A stretch of DNA of 64,000 nt from Streptomyces sp. NBC_00341 (GCF_041435055.1 NZ_CP108002.1:1550001-1614000), one strand, 5' to 3'. Positions 52,949-63,039 are shown, numbered from the stretch's first letter. Program-made: numbers and translations. The notes: generated by a model from the sequence alone, not told the origin.

Positions 52949-54238
52949 TCACCAGCGCGGGATCGACGGCGTCCGCCAGCCGGGCTCGGCCTTGCGCATC
53001 GCGGCGGCGTCGTCGCGCTCGCGCATCGTGCCGTCGTCGTCGAGCCAGCGGCGGTGCAGTGCGGCCAGCCGCTCCCGGTCCAGCTCCACGCCGAGGCCGG
53101 GGGCGTCGGAGACGGTGAGCCGGCCGTCCTCGAAGACGTGGCGGGTGGTGATGACGTCCTCGGTCTGCCAGGGGTAGTGGCTGTCGCAGGCGTAGTCGAG
53201 GTTGGGGACGGTGGCCGCGACGTGCGTCATGGCGGCGAGGCTGATCCCGAGGTGGGTGTTGGAGTGCATGGAGAGCCCGACGCCGAAGGTGCGGCAGATC
53301 CCGGCCAGTTCACGGGTGCGGTGCAGTCCGCCCCAGTAGTGGTGGTCGGAGAGGATGACCTGCACGGCGTCCCGGGCGAAGGCCTCGGGGACCTCCGCGA
53401 GGGTGGTGACGCACATGTTGGTGGCCAGCGGTACGTCGGTGCCGGCCGCGACGTCGGCCATCAGCCCGGTACCGGCCGCCGGGTCCTCCAGGTATTCGAG
53501 CACGCCCTTGAGCTGCTCGGCGACGTACAGCGAGGTCTCGACGGACCAGGCGCCGTTGGGGTCGAGGCGCAGCGGCTGACCGGGGAACGCCTCGGCCAGC
53601 GCGCGGACCGCGGCGATCTCCTGCTCCGGCGGGAAGACACCGCCCTTCAGCTTGAACGAGGAGAAACCGTAGTCGCGGGCGAAGCGTCGCGCCTGGGCGA
53701 CGACTCCGGCCGGGTCTACGGCCGCTCCCCAGTCGTCCCGCTCGCCGCCCTCGGGGTGCTCGGCCCAGCGGTAGAAGAGGTAGGCGCTGTACTCGACGGT
53801 GTCGCGGACCTTGCCGCCGAGCAGCGCGTGCACCGGCAGGCCGAGGGACTTGCCGAGCGCGTCCAGGCAGGCCACCTCGAAGCCGGAGACCACCGAGAGC
53901 CGCAGCTTGTCCGCGGTCTGGACGCCGCGCAGCCCGCCCGCGTCGACCCGCTCGTCGGCGGCGCGTGAATCCGCGCACACCTCGTCGGCGAGGGCGAAGA
54001 GCCCGTTCACATCGCTGACCGGGCGGCCCGGCAGGGCGGCGGCGAGCGGCTCGGCCAGTTCGAGGTACTTGCCGTCGCCGTAGGTCTCCCCGACGCCGGT
54101 CACTCCGCCGCGGGTGACGACCTCCACGACGAGGCGCGGGGTGTAGGGCTGGTGGACGCCCTGGGTGTTGAGGAGCGGCGGGTCGGCAATGAGGATCGGG
54201 GTCAGCCGGACTTCTTCGATCAACAACGCTGTATCCAT
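52949..54238 (-). CDS. gudD: Glucarate dehydratase
   Basis: A 429-residue enolase-superfamily enzyme converting D-glucarate (and often L-idarate) to 5-keto-4-deoxyglucarate. The active-site set matches glucarate dehydratase: KLK (Lys196, Lys198), DPN (Asp226, Asn228), EDP (Glu251), TNM (Asn274), SDHH (Asp298) and the general base His325 with Asn327 in MHSNTHLG. The length and the HSN motif separate it from the fuconate dehydratase at 6.5 kb. No KDG aldolase, transporter or regulator gene lies next to it. A perfect 7-8-7 inverted repeat sits just upstream of its start. The start has no clear ribosome-binding site. Confidence 0.93.
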   Translation of the reverse strand: MDTALLIEEVRLTPILIADPPLLNTQGVHQPYTPRLVVEVVTRGGVTGVGETYGDGKYLELAEPLAAALPGRPVSDVNGLFALADEVCADSRAADERVDAGGLRGVQTADKLRLSVVSGFEVACLDALGKSLGLPVHALLGGKVRDTVEYSAYLFYRWAEHPEGGERDDWGAAVDPAGVVAQARRFARDYGFSSFKLKGGVFPPEQEIAAVRALAEAFPGQPLRLDPNGAWSVETSLYVAEQLKGVLEYLEDPAAGTGLMADVAAGTDVPLATNMCVTTLAEVPEAFARDAVQVILSDHHYWGGLHRTRELAGICRTFGVGLSMHSNTHLGISLAAMTHVAATVPNLDYACDSHYPWQTEDVITTRHVFEDGRLTVSDAPGLGVELDRERLAALHRRWLDDDGTMRERDDAAAMRKAEPGWRTPSIPRW

Positions 54239-54248
54239 ACGTGAACTC

Positions 54249-54270
54249 TATTCAGAGATGAGACTGAATA
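54249..54270 (-). promoter_or_regulatory. Inverted repeat upstream of gudD, candidate operator
   Basis: TATTCAG (54249-54255) and CTGAATA (54264-54270) form a perfect inverted repeat with an 8-nt spacer, 11 nt before the gudD start codon. It is AT-rich against the background. The form would suit a GntR- or IclR-type regulator; none is adjacent. Confidence 0.55.
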
Positions 54271-54335
54271 CCAGAGGCTGGGCAGCCGATCACACCGGAG
54301 CGGTCACATCCGGTTCCGGGAGTTCACTGGACGAC

Positions 54336-54353
54336 ATACCGACTGGTCGGCAT
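54336..54353 (+). promoter_or_regulatory. Palindrome upstream of the phosphotransferase/acyl-CoA dehydrogenase operon
   Basis: ATaCCGACTGGTCGGcAT (54336-54353) is an 18-bp palindrome with one mismatched pair and the core CCGAC-TG-GTCGG. This is typical of TetR-family operators. It lies about 40 nt before the start of the phosphotransferase gene. The TetR gene at 62446-63039, which is linked to an acyl-CoA ligase, is a candidate binder. Confidence 0.55.
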
Positions 54354-54393
54354 CATGAACACCGACCGTTCATCCATCCCGGAGGTGCGCACG

Positions 54394-55422
54394 ATGAGCC
54401 CAGTCCACCCGCCAGGCCTCGACCTCGACCGGTTGCGCGGCCACCTCGACCGCGAACGGCCGGGCCTGGTGAACGGACCGCTGGACGCCCGGCTCATCGA
54501 GGGCGGCCGTTCGAACCTGACCTACGCCGTCACGGACACGGACGGCACCGGCCGCTGGGTCGTCCGGCGCCCGCCGCTGGGTCATGTGCTGGCCACCGCG
54601 CACGACATGAAGCGCGAGCACCGGGTGATCAGCGCACTGCACCCGACGGCCGTCCCGGTCCCCGAGCCGATCCTGCTCTGCGAGGACGACTCCGTCATCG
54701 GCTCGCCGTTCTACGTGATGGAGTACGTCGAGGGCACCCCGTACCGCACCGCGGAACAGCTCGCCCCGCTCGGCGCGGAGCGCACCCGGGCGGCCGTGCT
54801 CGGACTGGTCGACACCCTGGTCGAACTGCACGCCGTGGACCCGCAGGCGGTCGGACTCGGCGACTTCGGGCGCCCCGAGGGCTTCCTGGACCGGCAGCTG
54901 CGCCGCTGGGGCAAGCAGCTGGACGCCTCCCGCAACCGCGAACTGGCGGGCATCGACGAGCTGCACGCGGCGCTCGGCCGCACCCTGCCGTCCTCCCCCG
55001 CACCGACGGTGGTGCACGGCGACTACCGCCTGGACAACGTCCTGATCGGCTCCGACGACCGGATCAGGGCCGTGCTCGACTGGGAGATGTCCACGCTCGG
55101 TGACCCGCTCACCGACCTCGGCCTGCTGGTCATGTACAGCTCCGACCTCGGGCTGCCCGAGTCACCGGTCTCCACCACGAGCGGCGCGGCCGGCCACCCC
55201 TCCCCCGCCGAACTGATCGAGCGCTACGCCGCCCGCTCCGGCCGGGACACCTCCGCCATCTCCTGGTACACGGCGTTCGCCTGGTTCAAGCTCGCCGTGA
55301 TCCTGGAGGGCATCCACTACCGCTACACGCAGGGCCAGACCGTCGGCGGCGGCTTCGACCGCATCGGTGATCTCGTCCCCGTCTTCATCGCGCACGGCCT
55401 CACCACCCTCCAGGAAGGCTGA
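54394..55422 (+). CDS. Phosphotransferase family protein (ACAD10/11-like kinase domain)
   Basis: A 342-residue aminoglycoside-phosphotransferase-fold protein. The catalytic motif VVHGDYRLDNVLIG (HGDYRxDN) and VLDWEMSTLGDPLTDLG (the metal-binding DWE) are intact; the N-lobe has NLTYAV and WVVRRPP. In human ACAD10/11 a similar kinase domain is fused to an acyl-CoA dehydrogenase and phosphorylates 4-hydroxyacyl-CoA. Here the acyl-CoA dehydrogenase gene follows 8 nt downstream, so a two-protein version of that pathway is likely. ATG at 54394 has GGAGGTG 7 nt upstream and is preferred to an ATG 39 nt earlier that lies against the palindrome. Confidence 0.88.
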   Translation: MSPVHPPGLDLDRLRGHLDRERPGLVNGPLDARLIEGGRSNLTYAVTDTDGTGRWVVRRPPLGHVLATAHDMKREHRVISALHPTAVPVPEPILLCEDDSVIGSPFYVMEYVEGTPYRTAEQLAPLGAERTRAAVLGLVDTLVELHAVDPQAVGLGDFGRPEGFLDRQLRRWGKQLDASRNRELAGIDELHAALGRTLPSSPAPTVVHGDYRLDNVLIGSDDRIRAVLDWEMSTLGDPLTDLGLLVMYSSDLGLPESPVSTTSGAAGHPSPAELIERYAARSGRDTSAISWYTAFAWFKLAVILEGIHYRYTQGQTVGGGFDRIGDLVPVFIAHGLTTLQEG

Positions 55423-55430
55423 TCAACCCC

Positions 55431-56645
<1,215 letters not shown>

Positions 56646-56649
56646 CCGG

Positions 56650-56742
56650 GGAGCGGTTACGGGACCGGCGACGGACCGCGTCAGCGCCCGTCGGCCCCAG
56701 GAGCGGTTGGCGGCGGACCGCGTCAGTGCTCGTCGGCCCCGA
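56650..56742. repeat. Tandem imperfect duplication covering the 3' end of the HEAT gene
   Basis: Copy A (56650-56699) and copy B (56700-56742) both read GGAGCGGTT, a short variable part, then CGGACCGCGTCAG, GTCGGCCCC. Copy B contains the last codons and stop of the HEAT-repeat gene (stop at 56723 on the minus strand). Copy A carries a second stop-like remnant downstream of it. Confidence 0.65.
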
Positions 56743-59700
56743 TCCGGTCCAGCAGGTCCGTGTACAGGGGCCGCCGGTCGGGCCGGGCGCGGGCGGCGGC
56801 GTGCCGGAGCGCGGGGACCGCCGCCCCGCCCAGCCCGGCCAGCGCCTCGGCCGCCGCGTCGCGCACGGTCGCGTGCGGGTGCCGGAGCAGTCCGGTGACG
56901 GCGGGGAACGCCGGCTCCCAGCCCGCCCGGCAGAGCGTGCGCAGGGCCATGCGCACCACGTCCGGCCGGGGGTCGTCCAGCAACTGCCCGGTGCGGCGCA
57001 GGTACTCCGTCCGGTCGAGCATCGCGCGCGCGGTGCGGTGGGCCCGCAGCCGGACCCGGGGCCTGGGGTGCGTCAGCAGCTCACCGAGCAGGTCGACCAG
57101 GCGCGGGTCCCGGTCCGGTCCGGGGCCGGTGTGCGCCTCGGACAGCTCGGTGAGCGCCCGGCAGATCTGCTCGGGGGCGCCGGTCGCGGCCAGGTCCATC
57201 AGCTCACGCCGGGTTCGGGGGCGCCGCGTCGCGGCGGGACGGGCCGCGTCCCGGTCGCGGAGTGCGGCCAGGGCAGCCGCGTCCTGCCGTCCGGCGTCCG
57301 GCCCCCGCAACGGCCCGTCCACCAGGACGATCCGGTCCGCGAGTTCGTCGCGCCCTTCGGTACGCAGCCGGTGGCGGGCCCGCGTGAGCGCCGGGGTGCG
57401 CAGGAGCCGGCGACCGGTGAGCAGGTCCAGGAATCCCCAGGCCCCGGCGTCGAGCCGGTCGCCCAACGCTTCGGCCAGCGCGTCGGCGGGATGGGCGCGG
57501 AGCACGTCGGTGACGGCCCCGGCCGAGGCGGGCGGCGTGTGCTCCCACCACTCCAGCAGCAGCGGGACGAGCCGTTGCCGCTCCTGCGGTTCGAGCCCCG
57601 CGGCCGCTTCCGCCACCCGGTCGCGCCGGATCGCGTCGCCCCGGAGTTCGCTCACACTGATGGCGCCGAGCGCGCCGCCCACGTCGGCTGCGGCGGGCCG
57701 GGCGATCCGTCCGGTCAGGTACGCGCGCAGCACCGCCAGTCGGGCCTCCGGCTCCGGCCACCGCGCCAGCGCCTCGGCCGCGGTCTGCCGGCGCCCCGCC
57801 TCCGCCGAGCCGAGCATGGTGAGCAGCCGCTCCCGCAGGGCGGCGGAGCGCGGCTGGTCCAGGTCGTCGGCGTGGACCCGGCGCGGGGCCGGCTCCGGTG
57901 CGCGGGCGCTCTCCGCGAGGGTCCAGGGCGGCGCGTCCAGGGGCTGGAGCCGGGTCATCCAGTCGACGAGGGCGGACCGGACCCCGGGGGCGGCGCCGTT
58001 GTGCGCCTCGATCAGGGCGGCCAGCCGGATCCGGGAGGGGACGGTGCCGTCGTCCGTGCGGCGGAACTCCGCCAGTGCGCCCGGCTCCCGGACCGCGTCG
58101 GCCAGCGCGGACCGCCAGGCCCGTGCCGCGTCCGGCCCGGGTGCGGTGGCGGGCGCGGGCTCCGTTACCGCGAAGGCCTCCCGGAGCACGTCGGTCGCGG
58201 CCCGCGCGGGCTCTGCGCAGAGCCGGGCCTCCGCGAGGGCGCGGTCGAGGTCGGCGCGGACCGGTATCGCGCCGAGGCGGCGCAGCAGTGTCAGCGTGGA
58301 GCGGCCCGGCACCGCCGGTGCGGGGGCCAGGGCGCGGACCGCGGTGACGGCGGCCGGTCTCCCGGTGGCCGCCAGCAGCGGCGCCGCCGCTTCGAGTACG
58401 CCGATCAGCGCGTGCCGGTCCGCGTCGCGGGCGTCGGCCAGCGCGTCCAGCAGGAGCGGGAACGACCGGGCGAGCACGGTGAGTTCCGGGCGGCTCAGGG
58501 ACCAGGAACAGAGCCTCAGCGTGAACCGCATGACCGGGGCCCCGGTCCCTGGACGCGAGCCCGCGAGCGCGAGCCAGTCGGCCAGCATCGGGCGCAGCCG
58601 TTGGGCGCGCAGGGAACCCAGCGGCTCGTCCCGCGCCACGAGGCGCAGTGCGGTCCCCTGGTCCCAGCCCCCGGTCACCAGGGCCTCGATGTCGCGGTCC
58701 GTCCCGGCCTCCGCGGCGGGGTCTGAGGCCGGGACGGTGATCCCGTGCGCGGTCATGGCCGGCGCCAGATCCGTCACGGAGCCGTCGGCCAGTGCGACCG
58801 CGCGGGCGGCCACCAGGGTGAGTAGCGGGTACGCCACCGGGGACCGCTGCTCGTCCAGTGCGCGCACCGAGCGCGCGGTGACCACACCGTGCAGGCCCAC
58901 CAGCAGCCGTCGCCGGGTGGCGTCGTCCTGGCTGTGCTCGGCGGCGGCGACCAGGGTGGCCGGGTAGGCGTCGCGGAGGACGGCGCGCAGGGCCGCGACG
59001 AGGGACTCGCGCAGACCGGGGTTGCCGTCCTGCCCGAGCATGGCCAGGAGCTTCGGGACGGCCTGCGGTGAGCCCGCCCTGACCAGCGCATCGGCCGCGG
59101 TCTTCCTGATGTTCATGTTCGGGTGGTCGAGGCAGGCGGAGATCGCGCCGCTCGCCCAGTGGGCCCGGACCTGGCCCAGGGCGAGCAGGGCCTGCCGGAC
59201 GGTCTGGATGTCCTGGGCCCTGGTCAGGGCGGTCAGGGACGCCGAGAGTGCCTGGGTGTCCTCCCCGGTGGCGTCGTGGGCGAGCAGGGCGATGACGTGC
59301 TTGCGTACGTGCCGGTCGCGGTGGCGCAGCAGTCGGTACACCCGTGCGCGGGTGCCCGTCCAGTCCGCCCTGAGCAGCAGTTCGAGCAGGACCACCCGCT
59401 CGTCGTCGGAGCGTGCGGGGCCGTCGAGGAGGTCCAGTGCCGTGCTCGCGACCAGGGCGTGCCCGGCCTCCTGGGCGTCCGTGGCGTCGAGCAGGCAGAC
59501 GGGCCGGATCGCGCCCCGCTCGTGGAGCCGGCGGCCGAGGGCGGTCATGGCGTCCAGGACGTCCTGCGGCACCACGGGCTCACCGGCCGGCTGCCCGTGC
59601 TCCCCGGTCCGGGGCGCCGCGTCCGGGCTCCGCGAAGCGGCCAGGTCCGCCACGATGCGCGACAGCAGGTCCGCGATGACCGGGAGGGTCGCGGCGTCGC

Positions 59701-61255
59701 CGTGGGCGGCGAGCCGGCACAGCGCCGCCACCGGCGCGTCCGGGTCCAGGTGGGAGCTGAGCAGCGCCAGTTCGGCGGCGTCCGGTCCGCCGAGTCCGGC
59801 CGCGACGCGCGGCGGCAGATCGACGGGGTCGAGCCGGGCGAGCAGGGCGCGGCGCAGGGCCGGATCCCGATTCAGCTGCCAGAGGAGTTCGAGGGCCCGG
59901 CCGCGCACGGGGCGCAGGTGGGGCGCCGTCCCGCCGGTGCTGAGGCCCAGCCCTTCGCGCAGGGCCCGTACCGTCGGTTCGCCGCCGATCGCCTCCAGGG
60001 TGTCCAGGGCAGCGGCCGGTGCCGAGGGAAGCAGGGCGATGACGGCTTCTTCCGCGTCTGTGTGGCGCAGGGCGCGGATCGCTTCGAGGAAGGGCACGGG
60101 TGAGGGCGCGGAGGGCAGTAGGCGGGTGACGGCGTCCCCGGCCGGGAGGTCGCCCGCCCCCTGTCCGGCCAGCGCGACGAGCAGGGCGAGCCGTCGCGGC
60201 CAGGCCGGATCCGCGGCCGGGGCGTTTGTCAGTACCTTGAGCGCCTCGTTCCGGGAGGTGTAGAGGACGGTCGCCACGTCGCGGGCCGGGATGGAGTGAT
60301 CGGCGAGGGCGAGGCCGACGAGGGCGGGGACCTGGTCGTCGTCCGGGAAGTGCCCCCGGCGGTGGAGCCCGCGCAGGCAGGCCACGGCCGGGCCGCCGAG
60401 CAGCAGCGGATCGCGGGTGGCGGCGGCCGTCAGGGCGCCGATGTCGTCGCGGTCCGCCAGTTCACCGAGCAGTTCCATCCCGCTCCGGCGCAGGCCGGGC
60501 GTCAGCCGGGGGTCCTCGACGACCCGGCGCAGCAGTTCGCGGTGGCCGTGGCGGGCGGCGGCCACGAGGGCGGCTTCGGCCACCGGGGGCCGTTCCCGTA
60601 CCGGCTCCGGGCCCAGGAACGGGGCGAGGAGGCCGGGCGGCAGCGGGGCCGCCGCCGCCCATGGTTCGGCGAGTGCGCCGAGCGCGCCCGCGACGACCGG
60701 GGCGCTGTCCGCCGCCAGCAGTCCGATCAGCTTCTCCCGGACCGTCGCCGGGGCCAGCAGTCCGGTGTGCAGTGCCTCGCGGGCCAGTCGCAGCGCCTCG
60801 GCCCTGAGCACCGGATCGCCGCTGTCCGCCAGCTCGTCCACCAGCGGGCCCGGCCGGTGCGTGACGCTGATGTCCAGCTCGCGCACGGCCTGGTACAGGA
60901 GCTCGCCCGGGGTCTCGTCGCGGAGGACGGCCGGGTCGTGGAGCACATCGGCGCGCAGCCAGGCGATGCGTACCGTCGCCGGAAGGTGGCCGGCCGCGCG
61001 CCACCGGGGCCGGGGGCGGTCCGTCAGCCGGTGGCCGAGCCGCTCGTAGAGCCGGGCCAGCAGGAGGTCGGCCTCCGGCGGTCCGGTGAGGGACTGGGGC
61101 AGCAGTCCGGCGAGTGTGTCCATCTCCCCGTCGGACGGGGGGCGGGTGGCGACGAGTTCGGTCAGCCGGACCAGTGCCGTGTGACGCTGCCCGGGGTCCT
61201 CCTGCCCGATCTCTCGTCCCAGGGTGTGCAGCTCTTGTCCGGCCGGCGTCCGCAT
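56723..61255 (-). CDS. Giant HEAT-repeat protein
   Basis: A 1,510-residue protein made almost wholly of Leu/Ala-rich helical hairpins of the HEAT type. Clear repeats include VYRLLRHRDRHVRKHVIALLAHD, AISACLDHPNMNIRKTAADALVRAGSPQAVPKLLAML (near 680-750) and PAVTGLLRHPHATVRDAAAEALAGLGGAAVPAL at the C-terminus (near 1,460-1,490). No signal peptide, membrane helix, nucleotide-binding loop or catalytic motif is seen. Such solenoids are scaffolds for proteins or nucleic acids. The ATG at 61255 lacks a ribosome-binding site; TAGCAT lies 6 nt upstream and TTGGTG 19 nt before that, a leaderless promoter. It stands alone between the acyl-CoA dehydrogenase gene and a small gene, and its partner is unknown. 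Confidence 0.8.
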   Translation of the reverse strand: MRTPAGQELHTLGREIGQEDPGQRHTALVRLTELVATRPPSDGEMDTLAGLLPQSLTGPPEADLLLARLYERLGHRLTDRPRPRWRAAGHLPATVRIAWLRADVLHDPAVLRDETPGELLYQAVRELDISVTHRPGPLVDELADSGDPVLRAEALRLAREALHTGLLAPATVREKLIGLLAADSAPVVAGALGALAEPWAAAAPLPPGLLAPFLGPEPVRERPPVAEAALVAAARHGHRELLRRVVEDPRLTPGLRRSGMELLGELADRDDIGALTAAATRDPLLLGGPAVACLRGLHRRGHFPDDDQVPALVGLALADHSIPARDVATVLYTSRNEALKVLTNAPAADPAWPRRLALLVALAGQGAGDLPAGDAVTRLLPSAPSPVPFLEAIRALRHTDAEEAVIALLPSAPAAALDTLEAIGGEPTVRALREGLGLSTGGTAPHLRPVRGRALELLWQLNRDPALRRALLARLDPVDLPPRVAAGLGGPDAAELALLSSHLDPDAPVAALCRLAAHGDAATLPVIADLLSRIVADLAASRSPDAAPRTGEHGQPAGEPVVPQDVLDAMTALGRRLHERGAIRPVCLLDATDAQEAGHALVASTALDLLDGPARSDDERVVLLELLLRADWTGTRARVYRLLRHRDRHVRKHVIALLAHDATGEDTQALSASLTALTRAQDIQTVRQALLALGQVRAHWASGAISACLDHPNMNIRKTAADALVRAGSPQAVPKLLAMLGQDGNPGLRESLVAALRAVLRDAYPATLVAAAEHSQDDATRRRLLVGLHGVVTARSVRALDEQRSPVAYPLLTLVAARAVALADGSVTDLAPAMTAHGITVPASDPAAEAGTDRDIEALVTGGWDQGTALRLVARDEPLGSLRAQRLRPMLADWLALAGSRPGTGAPVMRFTLRLCSWSLSRPELTVLARSFPLLLDALADARDADRHALIGVLEAAAPLLAATGRPAAVTAVRALAPAPAVPGRSTLTLLRRLGAIPVRADLDRALAEARLCAEPARAATDVLREAFAVTEPAPATAPGPDAARAWRSALADAVREPGALAEFRRTDDGTVPSRIRLAALIEAHNGAAPGVRSALVDWMTRLQPLDAPPWTLAESARAPEPAPRRVHADDLDQPRSAALRERLLTMLGSAEAGRRQTAAEALARWPEPEARLAVLRAYLTGRIARPAAADVGGALGAISVSELRGDAIRRDRVAEAAAGLEPQERQRLVPLLLEWWEHTPPASAGAVTDVLRAHPADALAEALGDRLDAGAWGFLDLLTGRRLLRTPALTRARHRLRTEGRDELADRIVLVDGPLRGPDAGRQDAAALAALRDRDAARPAATRRPRTRRELMDLAATGAPEQICRALTELSEAHTGPGPDRDPRLVDLLGELLTHPRPRVRLRAHRTARAMLDRTEYLRRTGQLLDDPRPDVVRMALRTLCRAGWEPAFPAVTGLLRHPHATVRDAAAEALAGLGGAAVPALRHAAARARPDRRPLYTDLLDRIGADEH

Positions 61256-61317
61256 CGTCGGATGCTAGCCGGACGCTCCCGGGGCCCACCAACGCGTTTC
61301 GGGCCCGCGCCTCCGGC

Positions 61318-61482
61318 TCAGTAGCCGCCGTACGGTACGTGGTCGGCGAGTGCCAGCTCGCGGGCGAAGGCCCGCACCCGCAGCAGGCACCGTGCCAGGG
61401 CCCGGACGGTGCGCGGCCGGTGCGGCCCGTAAGCGACGGTCCACAGGGCGGGGACCCGCGTCGTTGTCTGGATGTGCGCCAT
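61318..61482 (-). CDS. Small basic hypothetical protein divergent from a LysR gene
   Basis: A 54-residue reading frame, MAHIQTTTRVPALWTVAYGPHR..., rich in Arg and Ala with a helical middle (TVRALARCLLRVRAFARELALADH) and ending PYGGY. It lies head to head with the LysR regulator gene, 74 nt apart, the classical position of a LysR target. The ribosome-binding site is weak (CTGGATAC). I do not recognise the protein. A longer frame starts 36 nt earlier but is less likely. If real it may be a small regulator or stress protein. Confidence 0.5.
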   Translation of the reverse strand: MAHIQTTTRVPALWTVAYGPHRPRTVRALARCLLRVRAFARELALADHVPYGGY

Positions 61483-61537
61483 GTATCCAGCGTGAACCCG
61501 TCGGCCGGTTCGGTCCAACAGATGGATTCGCTGGCTG

Positions 61538-61556
61538 CCATCGCTACCGTAGATGG
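61538..61556. promoter_or_regulatory. LysR-type binding site candidate
   Basis: CCATC-N9-GATGG (61538-61556) is an inverted repeat ending immediately before the LysR start codon, in the intergenic region shared with the small divergent gene. It contains TACCGT (61545-61550), a -10-like box 6 nt before the LysR ATG. Confidence 0.45.
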
Positions 61557-62441
61557 ATGGAGATTCGCCAGCTCCGCCACTTCATGGCGGTCATCACGCA
61601 CGGCAGCTTCACCGCCGCCGCCCGCGCCGAACTGATCGTGCAGTCCGCGCTGAGCACGTCCGTGCGCAATCTCGAACGGGAGCTGGGCGCCGACCTGTTC
61701 GACCGCACCGGCCGCCGGGTGGTGCTGACCGAGGCGGGCCGGGCGCTGCTGCCGTCGGCGCGGACGGTCCTCGCGGGGACGGACGCGGCGCGCGACGCGG
61801 TGGCCGCCGTCTCCGAGCTGGCCACCGGCCGGGTGCGGATCGGCACCATCCAGACGCTGACCTGCGTGGATCTGGCCGCCGAGCTCGCCGCCTTCCACCG
61901 GCTGTGGCCCGGGGTGCAGATCTCCCTGCGCGAGGCGACGACCCCGGAGCTGCTGGCGGGGCTGCTCGCCGGTGAGCTGGACCTCGGCTTTCTGGCGCCG
62001 GACGCCGCCGGACTCCCGGACGGCCTCGCGGCGTTCGCGTCCTGGCAGGAGGACCTGGTCCTGATCACCGCCCCAGGTCACCGGCTGGCGACGGCCGGGC
62101 GCACCCTGGTCAAGGACCTCGCCGGGGAGCCGTTCGTGGACTTCCGGGCCGGTACCGGTCTGGAGACGGCGGTGCGGCGGCTGGCCGCGCACTGTGGTCT
62201 GGAGCGCCGGATCACCTGCGATGTCACCCAGATCCGGCTGCTGGTGGATCTCGTACGGGCCGGCATCGGTGTGGCGATCGTGCCGCGCCGGATCGGTGAG
62301 GATGCCGGGCTGCCGTGTGTGAGCATCCGGCAGCCGGAGCCGGGCCGGACGGTGATGCTGGCGGGCCGGACGCCCCGGCCGCGCAACCCTGCGGCGGTGG
62401 CGCTGCTGGACCGGCTGGCCGGTGGCGGTGGTCCGGAGTGA
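61557..62441 (+). CDS. LysR-family transcriptional regulator
   Basis: A 294-residue LysR-type regulator. The winged HTH is at about residues 1-60 (MEIRQLRHFMAVITHGSFTAAARAELIVQSALSTSVRNLERELGADLFDRTGR). The coiled dimer helix follows, then a two-lobed effector domain (VRIGTIQTLTCVDLAAELAAFHRLWPGVQISLREATT onwards). The start at 61557 is the first codon of the conserved sequence, 6 nt after a -10-like TACCGT, so the mRNA may be leaderless. It faces the small gene at 61318-61482, a likely target, and converges with the TetR gene 4 nt away. Confidence 0.9.
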   Translation: MEIRQLRHFMAVITHGSFTAAARAELIVQSALSTSVRNLERELGADLFDRTGRRVVLTEAGRALLPSARTVLAGTDAARDAVAAVSELATGRVRIGTIQTLTCVDLAAELAAFHRLWPGVQISLREATTPELLAGLLAGELDLGFLAPDAAGLPDGLAAFASWQEDLVLITAPGHRLATAGRTLVKDLAGEPFVDFRAGTGLETAVRRLAAHCGLERRITCDVTQIRLLVDLVRAGIGVAIVPRRIGEDAGLPCVSIRQPEPGRTVMLAGRTPRPRNPAAVALLDRLAGGGGPE

Positions 62442-62445
62442 CGGA

Positions 62446-63039
62446 TCAGGGCCGCAGCGCGCGCAGCAGCAGATCGGCCAGGTGGTCGGCGACCTCCTGC
62501 TGGGTGAGCGGGCCGTCGGGGCGGTACCAGGTGGACAGGTGGTGGACCGAGCCGAAGTGGTAGTCGACGATCAGGTCCGCCGGGGTGGCGGTGGAGAACA
62601 CCCCGCTGCGCTGCCCCTCCTCCACCAGGGCCCGGAAGCGCTCGTGGTAGCGGCGCCGCTCCAGCCGGACCTGCTTGTTCTTCTCGGGGCTGAGGTGGTG
62701 CATCGAGCGGAAGAAGATCGAGGCGTCGTCGAGGTTCTCGATGGTGGTGACGACCACGTCGGCCGCCGCTTCGCGCAGCCGCTGCTCCACGGGGGCGTCG
62801 GCGTCCGCGAAGGCGTCGAGGCGCTCCTGCTGGAGCCGCAGCACCCGGGCGTAGACCTCCTGGAGGAGGTCCTCCTTGGAGCCGAAGTAGTGGTAGAGCG
62901 CGCCCTTGGTGACGCCGGCCGCCTCGACGATCTCCTGGACCGAGGTGCGGTCGTACCCCTGTTCCGCGAAGAGCCGGGTGGCGGCGGCGAGCAGCCGCTG
63001 GGGAACGGGGGTGCCGCTCCCGTCCGTCGCCTTGGCCAT
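62446..63039 (-). CDS. TetR/AcrR regulator, fatty-acid type
   Basis: A 197-residue TetR-family protein. HTH at about 12-58 (PQRLLAAATRLFAEQGYDRTSVQEIVEAAGVTKGALYHYFGSKEDLLQEVYARV), then a helical ligand domain with ASIFFRSMHHLSPEKNKQVRLERRRYHERFRALVEEG and HHLSTWYRPDGPL. This C-terminal pattern is common in regulators that bind acyl-CoAs. ATG at 63039 has GGAAGG upstream. It lies 47 nt downstream of the acyl-CoA ligase gene on the same strand. The CCGAC-TG-GTCGG palindrome at 54.3 kb is a possible target (inference). Confidence 0.88.
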   Translation of the reverse strand: MAKATDGSGTPVPQRLLAAATRLFAEQGYDRTSVQEIVEAAGVTKGALYHYFGSKEDLLQEVYARVLRLQQERLDAFADADAPVEQRLREAAADVVVTTIENLDDASIFFRSMHHLSPEKNKQVRLERRRYHERFRALVEEGQRSGVFSTATPADLIVDYHFGSVHHLSTWYRPDGPLTQQEVADHLADLLLRALRP

